NCBI RefSeq assembly: GCF_014595955.1
Contig: NZ_JABVCF010000002.1
Location: forward strand, 434,001 to 498,000
Direction of reading: 5' to 3'
Origin: Pseudaminobacter soli (ex Zhang et al. 2022)
GTDB lineage: Bacteria; Pseudomonadota; Alphaproteobacteria; Rhizobiales; Rhizobiaceae
Length of the DNA stretch: 64,000 nucleotides
Part shown: one piece after another, positions 29,498-38,868 of the stretch
Numbering within the stretch: position 1 is the first letter of the stretch
How the letters are laid out: each line of letters begins with the position of its first letter
Made by a program: the position numbers and the translations under genes
The notes under the pieces: model-generated
Database searches by the model: none
The model's input: the letters and a program-made list of their open reading frames with translations, nothing else
Told to the model about the DNA's origin: nothing

Positions 29498-31050
29498 TTC
29501 GGATGCTCCGGTGCCGTGAAGGTCGCATCGTAATGGGCGGTGTCGTGGCTCGCCTTGTCCTCGACGACGAAACGGAAGGATTGTGCGATGTCTTCGACAT
29601 GTTCGCGTGGCTGGCGGACATAGACTTTCAGCGTCTTCAGTCGGTCGGGCTCCACTGTCACCGGAAAGGACCGGTCTGCCTGCTCCAGGCCGACGACGAA
29701 CATCTCCGCGCCGTCCAGTCCCTCCAGCGTGACCACGATCGTGCGGGGCTCGGGGATCTTGTTGAGCAGCTTGACGGTGTAGCCGTTGCGGATCGCGCCG
29801 TCGGAGAGGACGACGTGCTGCGGGTTGCGGTCCTGCAGGACGTTGATCTCGAGCCGGTCGCGCGTCAGCAGGCCATAGACCAGCGCGAGGCCGACCAGCG
29901 ACCATGCACCGCAATACACGAAGGTGCGGGGCCGCAGGATCTTGCCGAGCCGGAACTGCGCCATTCTTTCGGACAACTTGCCGTCCTTGCCGCGGACACG
30001 CGTCGGGTCGATCGCCGACGTGCCGCCGGCCGTGGCGATCGCCATGTTGGAATTGTAGTCGGCAAGGGTCGCGTAAGAGATCAGTCCCCGTTCCTTACCC
30101 AGCCGGTCCATCACGTTGTCGCAGGCGTCGATGCAGAGCGCACAGGTGATGCACTCCATCTGCTGGCCATCGCGGATGTCGATACCCATGGGGCAAACGG
30201 CCACGCAGGCGTTGCAGTCGACGCAGTCGCCCACGACCTGGCCGGCTGCTGCGGCCTTTTTCGCATGGCGGGACCGCGGCTCGCCGCGCCAGTCATTGTA
30301 GGTCACGGTAAGCGAATGCTCGTCGAGCATCGCCGCCTGGATGCGCGGCCACGGGCACATGTAGGTGCACACCTGCTCGCGCAGGAGGCCACCGAGGACG
30401 TAGGTCGTGGCGGTCAGAATAGCGACCGTGAAGTAGGCGACGGGGGCGGCCTGTCCGGTGACGAAATCCATCAGCAGGCTCGGGGCGTCGGCAAAATAGA
30501 AAATCCACGCGCCACCGGTGGCCACCGCGATCATCAGGAAGGTCGCGTGCTTGGCGCTCCGCAGGGCAAGCTTGCGCGCGCTCCAGGGCGCCTGGTCGAG
30601 CTTGATGCGGGCGTTGCGGTCGCCCTCGATCAGGCCCTCGACTGCCAGGAATAGGTCCACCCACACCGTCTGTGGGCAGGCGTATCCGCACCAGGCGCGC
30701 CCCACGGTCGACGTGACCAGGAAAAGACCTAGCCCCGCCATGATCAGCAGTCCGGCGACGAGATAGAACTCCTGCGGCCAGATCTCGATGAAGAAGAAGT
30801 AGAAGCGCCGCTGGGCCAGATCGACCAGGACCGCCTGGTCCGGCGCGAACGGGCCGCGGTCCCAGCGGATCCAGGGCGTGAGATAGTAGATGCCGAGGGT
30901 GACCAGCATGACCAGCCACTTGAAGCGCCGGAAGCTCCCTTCGGCCCTTTTCGGAAAAATCTTCGTGCGAGCGGCGTAGAGCGGGCCGCGCTTTCGCGCG
31001 GAATTGACCGCCTCGGCGTCGAGACGCTCAACTTCGGTTCTCATCAACAT
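29494..31050 (-). CDS. fixG: cbb3 oxidase accessory protein FixG/CcoG (polyferredoxin)
   Basis: A 518-residue membrane iron-sulfur protein. Membrane segments surround GRAWCGYACPQTVW and CTYMCPWPR. Two [4Fe-4S] ferredoxin motifs follow: CVDCNACVAVCPMG and CITCALCIDACDNV. The C-terminal third is an Ig-like periplasmic domain. CcoG is reported to reduce copper for the cbb3 oxidase. It leads fixGHIS, with an FNR box about 88 bases upstream of its ATG. ATG 31044 is an alternative start. Confidence 0.96.
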   Translation of the reverse strand: MLMRTEVERLDAEAVNSARKRGPLYAARTKIFPKRAEGSFRRFKWLVMLVTLGIYYLTPWIRWDRGPFAPDQAVLVDLAQRRFYFFFIEIWPQEFYLVAGLLIMAGLGLFLVTSTVGRAWCGYACPQTVWVDLFLAVEGLIEGDRNARIKLDQAPWSARKLALRSAKHATFLMIAVATGGAWIFYFADAPSLLMDFVTGQAAPVAYFTVAILTATTYVLGGLLREQVCTYMCPWPRIQAAMLDEHSLTVTYNDWRGEPRSRHAKKAAAAGQVVGDCVDCNACVAVCPMGIDIRDGQQMECITCALCIDACDNVMDRLGKERGLISYATLADYNSNMAIATAGGTSAIDPTRVRGKDGKLSERMAQFRLGKILRPRTFVYCGAWSLVGLALVYGLLTRDRLEINVLQDRNPQHVVLSDGAIRNGYTVKLLNKIPEPRTIVVTLEGLDGAEMFVVGLEQADRSFPVTVEPDRLKTLKVYVRQPREHVEDIAQSFRFVVEDKASHDTAHYDATFTAPEHPK

Positions 31051-31137
31051 TTCCCACTCCGGGATCGACTTCCTGCAGTTGGCTCGGGCTTTCCCGCTCG
31101 ATCAACGTGGTTCTCGTACCTCTCGCCTCCTAGGTTG

Positions 31138-31151
31138 TTGATCCAGGTCAA
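31138..31151 (-). promoter_or_regulatory. FNR/FixK box upstream of fixG
   Basis: TTGATCCAGGTCAA, matching the TTGAT-N4-ATCAA anaerobox with one half-site change (GTCAA). It lies 88 bases before the fixG ATG, a distance that fits an activator site near -41 of a promoter with a short leader. Confidence 0.85.
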
Positions 31152-31171
31152 GCAGGGGGTGCGACAAATGA

Positions 31172-31198
31172 GAAGCCCGGGCGCGTGTCCCGGGCCTT
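31172..31198 (-). terminator. Terminator of the fixNOQP operon
   Basis: GCCCGGG (31175-31181) pairs with CCCGGGC (31189-31195) over a seven-base loop, with flanking AGAA/TT. It lies about 85 bases past the fixP stop and just upstream of the fixG FNR box. Confidence 0.7.
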
Positions 31199-31281
31199 CA
31201 TACTCATCGGATCGGTTGGGGATGGGCTCGCCACGGACACAACAGCATTCATGGCCGGCAGCGACGTCGGAGCGTTCAGCC

Positions 31282-32145
31282 CTATTCGCCCCCGCCCAGC
31301 GAATGCACGAACACGGAGAGTTCCTTGACCGCGACATCGCCGAGCCGGCCGCCCCAGGCGGGCATCACCCCGTGTTTCGGCGAGCGGATCTGCGCGGCGA
31401 TCTCGGCCTGCGATGACCCATAGAGCCAGATAGCGTCGGTCAGGTCCGGAGCGCCCATCTCGCGGTTGCCATTGCCGCTCTCGCCGTGGCAGGCGGCGCA
31501 GTTCTGCTCAAACAGCGGCTTGCCGGCGGCAGCCATCTCCGCATCCGCGTTCATGCCCGAAAGCGAGGCGGCAAAGGCTGCGACCTGCTGGATCTCGCCG
31601 GGCTGCAGGACGTCGCGGAACGCCGGCATTTCGGAGACGCGCGTGTCGGCGTCCTCAGAGTATCGGATGCCATGGGCGATGCTCTGCCGGATGGACTCGA
31701 TGTCGCCGCCCCACAGCCACTCGTCGTCGTTGAGGTTGGGGTATCCGGGACCGCCTTCCGCGCCCGAGCCGTGGCACTGTACGCAATTCACCTTGAAGGT
31801 CGCGGAGCCAGCTGCGGTCGCGAACGTCCTCAGGTTCTCGTCGGCGAGAATCTCCTCGACACTCTTGGCAGCGATCTCGGCGACGTAATCGGCTTTGGCC
31901 GCCTCCACCGCTGCCAGTTCATTCTTGACGTCGGCGCGGCTGGAATAGCCGAGCAGGCCGGTGGTTGCCGAGTTGATCAGGGGCCAGGCCGGGAAGGCGA
32001 TGGCGTAAGCCAGAGCCCAGACGACCGTGGCATAGAAGGTCCACAGCCACCAGCGCGGCATCGGATTGTCGAGTTCCTTGATGCCGTCCCACTCGTGTCC
32101 GGTCGTCGAAACGCCGGACACCTCGTCGATCTGCTTTTCGCTCAT
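31282..32145 (-). CDS. fixP: cbb3 cytochrome c oxidase diheme subunit III
   Basis: A 287-residue protein with an N-terminal membrane anchor (about residues 33-60) and two c-type heme motifs, CVQCH and CAACH, each within a cytochrome c domain; later methionines (VSEMPAF and GVMPAWGG) are the axial ligands. CcoP shuttles electrons from periplasmic cytochromes to CcoO/CcoN. It ends the fixNOQP operon, with a three-base gap after fixQ. Confidence 0.97.
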   Translation of the reverse strand: MSEKQIDEVSGVSTTGHEWDGIKELDNPMPRWWLWTFYATVVWALAYAIAFPAWPLINSATTGLLGYSSRADVKNELAAVEAAKADYVAEIAAKSVEEILADENLRTFATAAGSATFKVNCVQCHGSGAEGGPGYPNLNDDEWLWGGDIESIRQSIAHGIRYSEDADTRVSEMPAFRDVLQPGEIQQVAAFAASLSGMNADAEMAAAGKPLFEQNCAACHGESGNGNREMGAPDLTDAIWLYGSSQAEIAAQIRSPKHGVMPAWGGRLGDVAVKELSVFVHSLGGGE

Positions 32146-32148
32146 TGT

Positions 32149-32301
32149 TCAGTCGTCCTTGAGGGGGATGCGGGCGGCTTCGTCCGCAAGCTTCCGGCTT
32201 CCCGGCCGGAAGGCGAAGATCACGGCACCGATGAAGAAGAGCGTCATTCCGAGAAGCCCCCAGCTATCGGCGAAGTGTCTGAGCGCAGTGTAGAGTTCCA
32301 T
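32149..32301 (-). CDS. fixQ: cbb3 oxidase subunit FixQ/CcoQ
   Basis: A 50-residue protein, MELYTALRHFADSWGLLGMT then a single transmembrane helix (LFFIGAVIFAFRPGSRKLADEAARIPL). The helix followed by RPGSRKLADEAA is the CcoQ signature. It stabilises the CcoP-CcoNO contact. Eleven bases separate it from fixO and three from fixP. Confidence 0.93.
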   Translation of the reverse strand: MELYTALRHFADSWGLLGMTLFFIGAVIFAFRPGSRKLADEAARIPLKDD

Positions 32302-32312
32302 GACAGCGCTCC

Positions 32313-33044
32313 TCAGCGACGGCCGGCGGGTTCGTCATAGGTTGAGAAATCGACCAGCGTACCGAGCATCTGCATGTAGGCCACCAACGCATCCATCTCG
32401 GTGAGCGCCTGCGGATTTCCGTCGAAATCGCCGAGCCTGGCCTTCGGATAGCGGGCCTCCACGCCGGACGTGTCCGCATTGGGGTCGGCCTGAGCGATCA
32501 TATCGGCTTCGGCGTTGGCGATCATCTCGTCGGAATAGGGCACACCGACCTTGGTGTTTGCGACGAGGTGCGTGGAAAAACCTTTCACATCGAGCGGCTT
32601 GTCCTTGAGAAACGCGTAGCTCGGCATGACGGATTCCGGCACGACCGAGCGCGGGTCGGTGAGATGCTGAACGTGCCATTCGTTCGAGTAGCGGCCCCCG
32701 ACGCGGGCGAGGTCAGGCCCCGTCCGCTTCGAGCCCCATTGGAAGGGATGGTCGTACATCGACTCCGCTGCCAGGCTGTAGTGGCCGTATCGCTCGACCT
32801 CGTCGCGGAAGGGCCGGATCATCTGGCTGTGACAGACGTAACAGCCCTCGCGGATGTAGACGTCGCGGCCGGCCAGTTCCAGCGGCGAATAGGGCCGCAT
32901 TCCCTCGACCTTCTCAATGGTGTTGTCGAGATAGAAGAGCGGCGCAATCTCGACAATGCCGCCGATCGTGACCACCAGGAGCGAGCCCGCAAGCAGAAGC
33001 GTTGCGTTGCGCTCGAGGAGGGCGTGCTTGTCCAACAATGCCAT
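32313..33044 (-). CDS. fixO: cbb3 cytochrome c oxidase monoheme subunit II
   Basis: A 243-residue protein with one N-terminal membrane helix ([22 protein letters not shown]) and one c-heme motif [12 protein letters not shown], with the later VMPSYAFL methionine ligand. It passes electrons to the CcoN haem b. It follows fixN by 15 bases. Confidence 0.97.
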   Translation of the reverse strand: MALLDKHALLERNATLLLAGSLLVVTIGGIVEIAPLFYLDNTIEKVEGMRPYSPLELAGRDVYIREGCYVCHSQMIRPFRDEVERYGHYSLAAESMYDHPFQWGSKRTGPDLARVGGRYSNEWHVQHLTDPRSVVPESVMPSYAFLKDKPLDVKGFSTHLVANTKVGVPYSDEMIANAEADMIAQADPNADTSGVEARYPKARLGDFDGNPQALTEMDALVAYMQMLGTLVDFSTYDEPAGRR

Positions 33045-33059
33045 TGGATTTGTATCCTC

Positions 33060-34673
33060 TTATTCCGCGGGCTGCAGCGCGACGGAGGCGCGGGCACCGA
33101 TCGAAGCTTCCTCGCGCTGGTAGCCGAGGATGGTCATGGTGATGTTGAAGGCCATCACGATCCCGCCGGCGAGATAGAGCGCTCCGCCGAAGGTCCGCAT
33201 CACGTAGTAGGGGAGCATCGCGGCGACGGTCTCGGCGAACGAATAGACGAGGAAGCCCTGCTCATCGTACTCGCGCCACATCAGGCCCTGCTGGATCCCG
33301 GCGACCCACATGGCCGCCGCGTAAAGCACGATGCCAAGCGTGGCGAGCCAGAAATGCCAGTTGACCATGCGCACCGAATAGAGCCGCTCCCGGTTCCACA
33401 GCTTCGGCGCGAGATAGTAGACGGCCGCGAACGAGATCATGCCGTTCCAGCCCAGCGCGCCGGCGTGGACGTGGGCGATGGTCCAGTCGGTATAGTGCGA
33501 TAGGGAATTGACGGCCTTGATCGACAGCATCGGGCCTTCGAACGTGGCCATGCCGTAGAAGGCGATGGCGGCGACCATCATGCGGATGATCGGGTCCGTG
33601 CGGATCTTGTCCCAGGCGCCCTGGAGCGTCATCAGGCCGTTGATCATGCCGCCCCAGGAGGGCATCCACAGCATGATGGAGAAGACCATACCGAGCGTCT
33701 GCGCCCAATCGGGCAGCGCGGTGTAGTGCAGGTGGTGCGGGCCGGCCCAGATGTAGAGGAAGATGATCGACCAGAAATGCACGATGGACAGCCGGTAGGA
33801 ATAGACCGGACGGTCCGCCTGCTTGGGCACGAAGTAGTACATCATCGCGAGGAAGGGGATCGTCAGGAAGAAGGCCACCGCATTGTGGCCGTACCACCAT
33901 TGGGTGACGGCGTCTTGCACGCCGGAGAAGGCCGAATAGCTCTTCGAGCCCAGGAAACTCGCCGGAATGGCGAGGTTGTTGATGACGTGCAGCATCGCAA
34001 TGGTGATGATGAACGAGAGGTAGAACCAATTGGCCACATAGATGTGCGGCTCCCGGCGCCTCAGGATCGTCCCCAGAAAGACGACGAGATAGGCCACCCA
34101 CACCACGGTCAGCAGCAGGTCCACATACCATTCGGGTTCGGCATACTCGCGGCTCTGGGTGATACCGAGCAGGTAGCCGGTGGCGGCCATGACGATGAAA
34201 AGCTGGTAGCCCCAGAACACGAACCAGGCGAGATTGCCGCCGAACAGCCGGGCGCGGCAGGTGCGCTGCACGACGTAGAACGAGGTGGCGATCAGCGCGT
34301 TGCCGCCGAAAGCGAAGATGACGGCCGACGTGTGCAGCGGCCGCAAGCGTCCGAAATTGAACCACGGTTCGACGTTGAGGTCCGGCCAGGCGAGTTGGGC
34401 CGCGATGACCACGCCAGCGAGGAAGCCGACGACGCCCCAGAAAACTGTGGCGATGACGCCGTAGCGGATCGGCTCGTCCAAGTAGGCGGAGGGATCGGCC
34501 GGGGCCGCCGGAGCAAAGCTTGTCCTGCGGATCAGCACCACCGTCGCAGCGGTCAGTACGAAGAACAGCACCCACATGTGCTGGCGGAAAGGTTCGTCGG
34601 CGGCGAACGCTACCCCCATCAGGGCGGCGAACGCGAACAGCCCGACGGCTACGATTTCGGTCCCGAATCTCAT
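33060..34673 (-). CDS. fixN: cbb3 cytochrome c oxidase catalytic subunit I
   Basis: A 537-residue polytopic protein of about 12 helices. [25 protein letters not shown] carries a haem ligand; [19 protein letters not shown] holds the CuB histidine pair and [12 protein letters not shown] is also family-typical. It reduces oxygen at very low O2 and pumps protons. First gene of fixNOQP, with an FNR box 80 bases upstream of its ATG. Confidence 0.98.
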   Translation of the reverse strand: MRFGTEIVAVGLFAFAALMGVAFAADEPFRQHMWVLFFVLTAATVVLIRRTSFAPAAPADPSAYLDEPIRYGVIATVFWGVVGFLAGVVIAAQLAWPDLNVEPWFNFGRLRPLHTSAVIFAFGGNALIATSFYVVQRTCRARLFGGNLAWFVFWGYQLFIVMAATGYLLGITQSREYAEPEWYVDLLLTVVWVAYLVVFLGTILRRREPHIYVANWFYLSFIITIAMLHVINNLAIPASFLGSKSYSAFSGVQDAVTQWWYGHNAVAFFLTIPFLAMMYYFVPKQADRPVYSYRLSIVHFWSIIFLYIWAGPHHLHYTALPDWAQTLGMVFSIMLWMPSWGGMINGLMTLQGAWDKIRTDPIIRMMVAAIAFYGMATFEGPMLSIKAVNSLSHYTDWTIAHVHAGALGWNGMISFAAVYYLAPKLWNRERLYSVRMVNWHFWLATLGIVLYAAAMWVAGIQQGLMWREYDEQGFLVYSFAETVAAMLPYYVMRTFGGALYLAGGIVMAFNITMTILGYQREEASIGARASVALQPAE

Positions 34674-34752
34674 TATTGTCCTCGATGCGAGCGTCTGGCG
34701 GTCCCGTCCCCGGGCCGTGCCGCACCCATCACCTCTCGCGAAGGCCGACGTG

Positions 34753-34766
34753 TTGATCTAGGTCAA
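34753..34766 (-). promoter_or_regulatory. FNR/FixK box in the fixN / hemerythrin-like divergent promoter
   Basis: TTGATCTAGGTCAA, the same half-site pattern as the fixG box. It lies 80 bases before fixN (minus) and 61 bases before the TTG start of the divergent hemerythrin-like gene (plus), so it could serve both. Confidence 0.85.
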
Positions 34767-34826
34767 AGCTCGCCGGCATTCGCTGCAACACGCTTAGGTA
34801 AGCAAACCCAAGCGGGAGGATCATCT

Positions 34827-35396
34827 TTGGACCGCCTAATCAGCGAGGAGCGGACGCGCTGCGACAGGATGGAGGCCTGCCCCGTGGTCACCGCCTGCGG
34901 GCAAGAGGGCCGCGTGCCCTGCCTCGACATGCGAACCGCGCATCAGACAAAACTTCGGCTCTGCGAGACGCTCGAGCACATCGCCGACGGACTGCCGGCT
35001 GTCGACCGGCTGCAATGCCTCCAAGTGGCCAGCGAACTCACGCCCGTGCTGCGTGACTGCCATCGCTATGAGGAAGACGTCGTATTTCCGGCCTTTTTGC
35101 GGGGCCGCGCTGAGCACCCTTCCTCCGCCGCGTCGATTCGCCGCCTGCGGGTGGAGCACGTCGAGGACGAATGCGCGGCGCAGGACCTGACCGAACTCCT
35201 GCTGACAATCGGCCATGGCGGAGCCGTGGAGAACCCTGAAGCATTGGGCTTCATGCTGCGGGCATTCTTCCATGCTCTGCGGCGTCACGTCGCTTTCGAG
35301 CACGAACACATCGTGCCGTTCGCCGCCGAGGTGCTGGAAGAGGAGGCGTGTTGTGAGGCGTGCGCCGGAGGCGACGGCAACTGCGGGAACTGCTGA
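34827..35396 (+). CDS. Hemerythrin-like (HHE) Cys-rich protein
   Basis: A 189-residue protein starting at TTG 34827 after GGGAGG. The four-helix HHE pattern is visible: HQTKLRLCETLEHIAD, CHRYEEDVVFPAF, RRLRVEHVEDE and LRRHVAFEHEHIVPFA supply His and Glu ligands for a di-iron centre. Unusually it is framed by cysteines: C12, C18, C24 and C32 at the front, and CCEAC plus CGNC at the end. It lies head to head with fixN across an FNR box, so a role in O2, NO or iron-sulfur sensing or repair is plausible but inferred. Confidence 0.82.
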   Translation: MDRLISEERTRCDRMEACPVVTACGQEGRVPCLDMRTAHQTKLRLCETLEHIADGLPAVDRLQCLQVASELTPVLRDCHRYEEDVVFPAFLRGRAEHPSSAASIRRLRVEHVEDECAAQDLTELLLTIGHGGAVENPEALGFMLRAFFHALRRHVAFEHEHIVPFAAEVLEEEACCEACAGGDGNCGNC

Positions 35397-35405
35397 GCTA
35401 TACGA

Positions 35406-36128
35406 TTATTCCCCGGTCCTCGCCTCCAGCTTCGCTAGGCTCTCGACCGTCACGTGCCGATTGTTCTCGATGCGGATGATCCCCTCCGCCCGCAGCTTGG
35501 TAAGCTGCCGGCTGACGGTCTCGATCGTCAGGCCGAGGAAGTCGGCGATGTCGGCTCGCGTCAGCGGCAGGTCGAAAGCGGCGGTATCACGGTTCGGATC
35601 AGCCGACGGATCGATATTGCGGGCGATCAGCAGGAGAAAGCTGGCGATCTTCTCCGGCGCAGTCTTGCGCCCGAGCGTCACCATCCAGTCCCGCGCCTCG
35701 TCCAGTTCCTTCAGCGTCTGCCGGAACAGCCTCTGCTGCATGTCCGGCTGCTCCCTCATCATCCGCTCGACCGCCGCCTTCGGGAAGGAGCACAAGGACA
35801 CGTCGGTCGCGGCGACGGCCTCTATCTCGCTTTCCGTCTTGAAGGGACGGCCGACAAAATCCGGCGCGAACTGCAAGCCAACGATCTGCTGGCGACCATC
35901 GGAAAGCGTCTTCGTCAGCTTGACCACGCCGGACAGGACGTTCGAATAGCTCTCGATCGCCGTGGCGTTGCCGACAAGCTCGGTCCCTTCCTCTGCCTTG
36001 TGGCGGCGGGAGTTCTTCGCAAGTACGACGAGTTGCTCCGGATCAAGTGCGCCGCAGATACCGCGATGGCGCGCCTCGCATGACTCGCAGAGGACCGGGA
36101 CACCGCTCGTGTGGATGTCTTTTCGCAT
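35406..36128 (-). CDS. fnrN: FnrN-type Crp/Fnr regulator with Fe-S cluster
   Basis: A 240-residue protein from ATG 36128. N-terminal cysteines CESCEARHRGIC give the C-x2-C-x7-C set, and a fourth cysteine is in VSLCSFPK, as in O2-sensing Fnr. A cAMP-like beta roll is followed by the HTH LTRADIADFLGLTIETVSRQ; the E-x-x-S-R of the recognition helix reads TTGAT half-sites. It should activate the fix and hemN genes when oxygen falls. The FNR box at 36220 lies 92 bases upstream, suggesting autoregulation. Confidence 0.94.
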   Translation of the reverse strand: MRKDIHTSGVPVLCESCEARHRGICGALDPEQLVVLAKNSRRHKAEEGTELVGNATAIESYSNVLSGVVKLTKTLSDGRQQIVGLQFAPDFVGRPFKTESEIEAVAATDVSLCSFPKAAVERMMREQPDMQQRLFRQTLKELDEARDWMVTLGRKTAPEKIASFLLLIARNIDPSADPNRDTAAFDLPLTRADIADFLGLTIETVSRQLTKLRAEGIIRIENNRHVTVESLAKLEARTGE

Positions 36129-36219
36129 ACAGCCCCTTCGCCGGCCGTCGCCGGACCCAAAACTATGCACTTTATAGTCCTTCGTTCGGCCCATGGCGGC
36201 AAGGCGTTTTGTCGCCGGG

Positions 36220-36233
36220 TTGATCAGGATCAA
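36220..36233 (+). promoter_or_regulatory. FNR/FixK box between fnrN and hemN
   Basis: TTGATCAGGATCAA is the closest of the three boxes to a perfect TTGAT-N4-ATCAA palindrome. It lies 50 bases upstream of hemN and 92 bases upstream of fnrN. Confidence 0.9.
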
Positions 36234-36282
36234 GGTGACCCGCCCTTCGCGATGAGAGGGCTGCCCCAAAAGGAGCAGCTTC

Positions 36283-37632
36283 ATGCCTCAGAAAACGTTC
36301 TCAGGCCCCGCCCAGACGGCGCCGCGCTACACCAGCTATCCCACTGCGCCGCACTTTCATTCCGGCGTCGGACCCGCGACGGTGGAAAGCTGGCTGGCGG
36401 AACTGCCGGCGGGCGAGGCGATCTCGCTCTACCTGCATGTACCGTTCTGCGACCGGCTGTGTTGGTTCTGCGCCTGCCATACCAAGCACACCTTGAAATA
36501 CGGGCCGGTCGCGCGCTTCCTGCAATCCCTTCATGTAGAAATTCGGACCGTCGCCCGCCTTCTCGGCGGACGCGTAACAGTCAACGCCCTGCATTTTGGC
36601 GGCGGCTCCCCGACGATGCTGCGGCCCGATGACACACGCGAGTTAATGCGCGTTCTGCGCGACAGCCTGCCCATTGCCGACAATGCGTCGATAAGCGTCG
36701 AGATCGATCCGAACGACATGGACGAGCCGCGGCTCGACGCACTGGCCGCCATCGGCCTGACCCGCGCCAGTCTCGGCATCCAGGATTTCGATCCCAAGGT
36801 GCAGCGGGCGATCAATCGCGAGCAGAGTTTCGAGTTCACCAGCAGCGTGGTGGAGGGCCTGCGCGTCCGGGCCATCGGCTCGATCAATCTCGATCTGCTC
36901 TACGGCTTGCCGCATCAAACCACGGCAAGCGTTGCCGCGACGATCCGTCAGGCTCTGTCCCTGCGCCCGGACCGGATCGCGCTGTTCGGTTACGCTCACG
37001 TTCCGTGGTTCAAGAAGCACCAGAACCTGATCGAGGAGGCCGCTCTGCCCGATGCCGAGCAGCGTCTGGAGCAGGCGACCGCCGCGGCCGAGATCATTCG
37101 TCAGGCCGGATACACGGCAATCGGGATCGACCATTTCGCTCTGCCGGGCGACTCGCTCGCCATCGCCGCCAGTCATGGCAAGCTGCGCCGCAACTTCCAA
37201 GGCTATACCGACGACCAACTCGAGACGCTGATCGGGCTTGGACCGTCCTCCGTCAGCCGCTTTCGGCAGGGCTATGCCCAGAACATCGCGGCGACCGGCG
37301 CCTATCAGCAGGCGGTCGATCAGGGCGGGCTCGCCATTCAACGCGGCATCGCGCTCAGCGACGACGACCGGGCGCGCGCCTGGGTGATCGAGAGGCTGAT
37401 GTGCGACTTCGCCTTCTCGCGCAGCGAGGCGCGGGCCCTGTTCGGCGCCGCTGCCGAAGGCATCATCGGAGAGGCGCAGACGATGGCCATGGCGGAAACC
37501 TCGCCGCAGATCACTGTCGATGGCGAGCTTTTCGTCGTCGACCCGAGCCTGCGCCCCCTGGTCCGGACCGTCGCCGCCAGGTTCGATGCCTATCTCGGCC
37601 GAGGTACCGCGCGGCATTCCATGGCGGTCTAG
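36283..37632 (+). CDS. hemN: Oxygen-independent coproporphyrinogen III dehydrogenase
   Basis: A 449-residue radical-SAM protein. It starts MPQKTFSGPAQTAPRYTSYPTA and has C56, C60 and C63 in the FCDRLCWFCAC motif (CX3CX2C) plus C65, and the GGGSP SAM site. It makes protoporphyrinogen IX under low oxygen, feeding haem for the cbb3 oxidase. AAGGAGC precedes the start, and the FNR box is 50 bases upstream. Monocistronic. Confidence 0.96.
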   Translation: MPQKTFSGPAQTAPRYTSYPTAPHFHSGVGPATVESWLAELPAGEAISLYLHVPFCDRLCWFCACHTKHTLKYGPVARFLQSLHVEIRTVARLLGGRVTVNALHFGGGSPTMLRPDDTRELMRVLRDSLPIADNASISVEIDPNDMDEPRLDALAAIGLTRASLGIQDFDPKVQRAINREQSFEFTSSVVEGLRVRAIGSINLDLLYGLPHQTTASVAATIRQALSLRPDRIALFGYAHVPWFKKHQNLIEEAALPDAEQRLEQATAAAEIIRQAGYTAIGIDHFALPGDSLAIAASHGKLRRNFQGYTDDQLETLIGLGPSSVSRFRQGYAQNIAATGAYQQAVDQGGLAIQRGIALSDDDRARAWVIERLMCDFAFSRSEARALFGAAAEGIIGEAQTMAMAETSPQITVDGELFVVDPSLRPLVRTVAARFDAYLGRGTARHSMAV

Positions 37633-37719
37633 CATACCACCTTGGCAGCCTAACCGTTTGTGCTGGTCATAGTTCTGAAGTAGTATCCGGCCGCAAATCT
37701 CGGAGGCGGGGTCTAGTTC

Positions 37720-38868
37720 ATGCCGACCAGCGGTCCACTCCTGTGGGCGATGGCTATTTGTCGTTTTGCCGGAATATCCCTTGGTAAGAAAAGAGATCGC
37801 AATCGTCCGCTGGGGGTTGTGATCGGGTTTTCACCCTGGAAGACTTTTATCCGGGACTGGCTGCCCGGATACGACATCCGTCGGGAGAGCAACAAGCTCA
37901 CGCGCCGCGACTTCTGGCTCAACACCGCGCCTGTCCTTCTGAGCGCTCGGCCCAATGTCGAGGTCTTTGCTTGGGGCTACAAGGAACCGCCATTCGTGAC
38001 CAGGTTCTGCCGCAGGCACAAGATCACGATCAACCGCGTGGAGGACGGCTTTATCCGGTCCGTCCAGCTCGGCGCCGCGAAGGCGCCGCCATTGTCGATC
38101 TGCATCGACCGCCAGGGCCTCTATTTCGACGCGACCCGGCCGTCCGATCTCGAGGATCTCCTCAACAGCTTCGACTTCGACGCCCGCCCCGACCTCGTCG
38201 AGCGGGGACGCAGGGGTATTGAAGCGCTGCTCGGCAGCAAGCTCAGCAAATACAACACCGGCGCGTTCGCGAGCGCCGAAAGCCTCTACGGTCCGAAGCG
38301 CGGCAGGAAGCGCATCCTGGTCCTGGGGCAGGTCGAGGGCGACATGTCCATCATCAAGGGATGTGCGGCAAATCTCACCAACAACGACCTGGTCCGGATC
38401 GCGCGCAAGGAGAACCCGGACGCGCACATCATCTACAAGCCCCACCCGGAGGTCCTGCACGGCGCGCGAAAAGACCCGCCGCAGTCCGACCCGCGCGAGG
38501 TCATGGATGTCGCCCAGGTGCTTTTGCAGGACATCTCGCTGGCCGACGCGTTCGAGACGATCGACCACGTCTACACGATCACGTCGCTGTCGGGGTTCGA
38601 AGCGCTCATCCGCGGCATTCCGGTCACCTGCCTCGGCGCGCCGTTCTACTCGGGCTGGGGCCTGACCGACGACCGCCAGCTTACCGGGAGGCGCAAGCGC
38701 AAGCTGACGATCGAAAAACTGTTCGCCGGCGCCTACATTCTCTACCCCCGCTACTACCACCCGACCAGGCGGGAGATGATCGAGTACGAGGAGGCGCTGG
38801 CGCTGCTGGCCGAGATGAGGGAAGCGAGCGTCGGGAAGGGACGGAGCGTTGCCAACGTGCCGGCGTGA
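37720..38868 (+). CDS. Capsule polysaccharide Kdo transferase, KpsC-like single module
   Basis: A 382-residue protein of the capsule biosynthesis family (KpsC/KpsS-like). Marks are INRVEDGFIRSVQLGA, LVLGQVEGDMS, IIYKPHPEVLHG and TSLSGFEALIRGIPVTCLGAPFYSGWGLT. In characterised systems KpsC adds beta-Kdo residues to a lipid anchor for export. Full KpsC carries two such modules; this has one. It starts the accessory region after hemN and appears to be transcribed separately. Confidence 0.85.
   Translation: MPTSGPLLWAMAICRFAGISLGKKRDRNRPLGVVIGFSPWKTFIRDWLPGYDIRRESNKLTRRDFWLNTAPVLLSARPNVEVFAWGYKEPPFVTRFCRRHKITINRVEDGFIRSVQLGAAKAPPLSICIDRQGLYFDATRPSDLEDLLNSFDFDARPDLVERGRRGIEALLGSKLSKYNTGAFASAESLYGPKRGRKRILVLGQVEGDMSIIKGCAANLTNNDLVRIARKENPDAHIIYKPHPEVLHGARKDPPQSDPREVMDVAQVLLQDISLADAFETIDHVYTITSLSGFEALIRGIPVTCLGAPFYSGWGLTDDRQLTGRRKRKLTIEKLFAGAYILYPRYYHPTRREMIEYEEALALLAEMREASVGKGRSVANVPA

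Noticed and set aside
33262-34725. 487-codon minus-strand frame overlapping fixN
   Set aside because: It is the shifted shadow of fixN, with arginine/histidine-rich low-complexity sequence and no domain.
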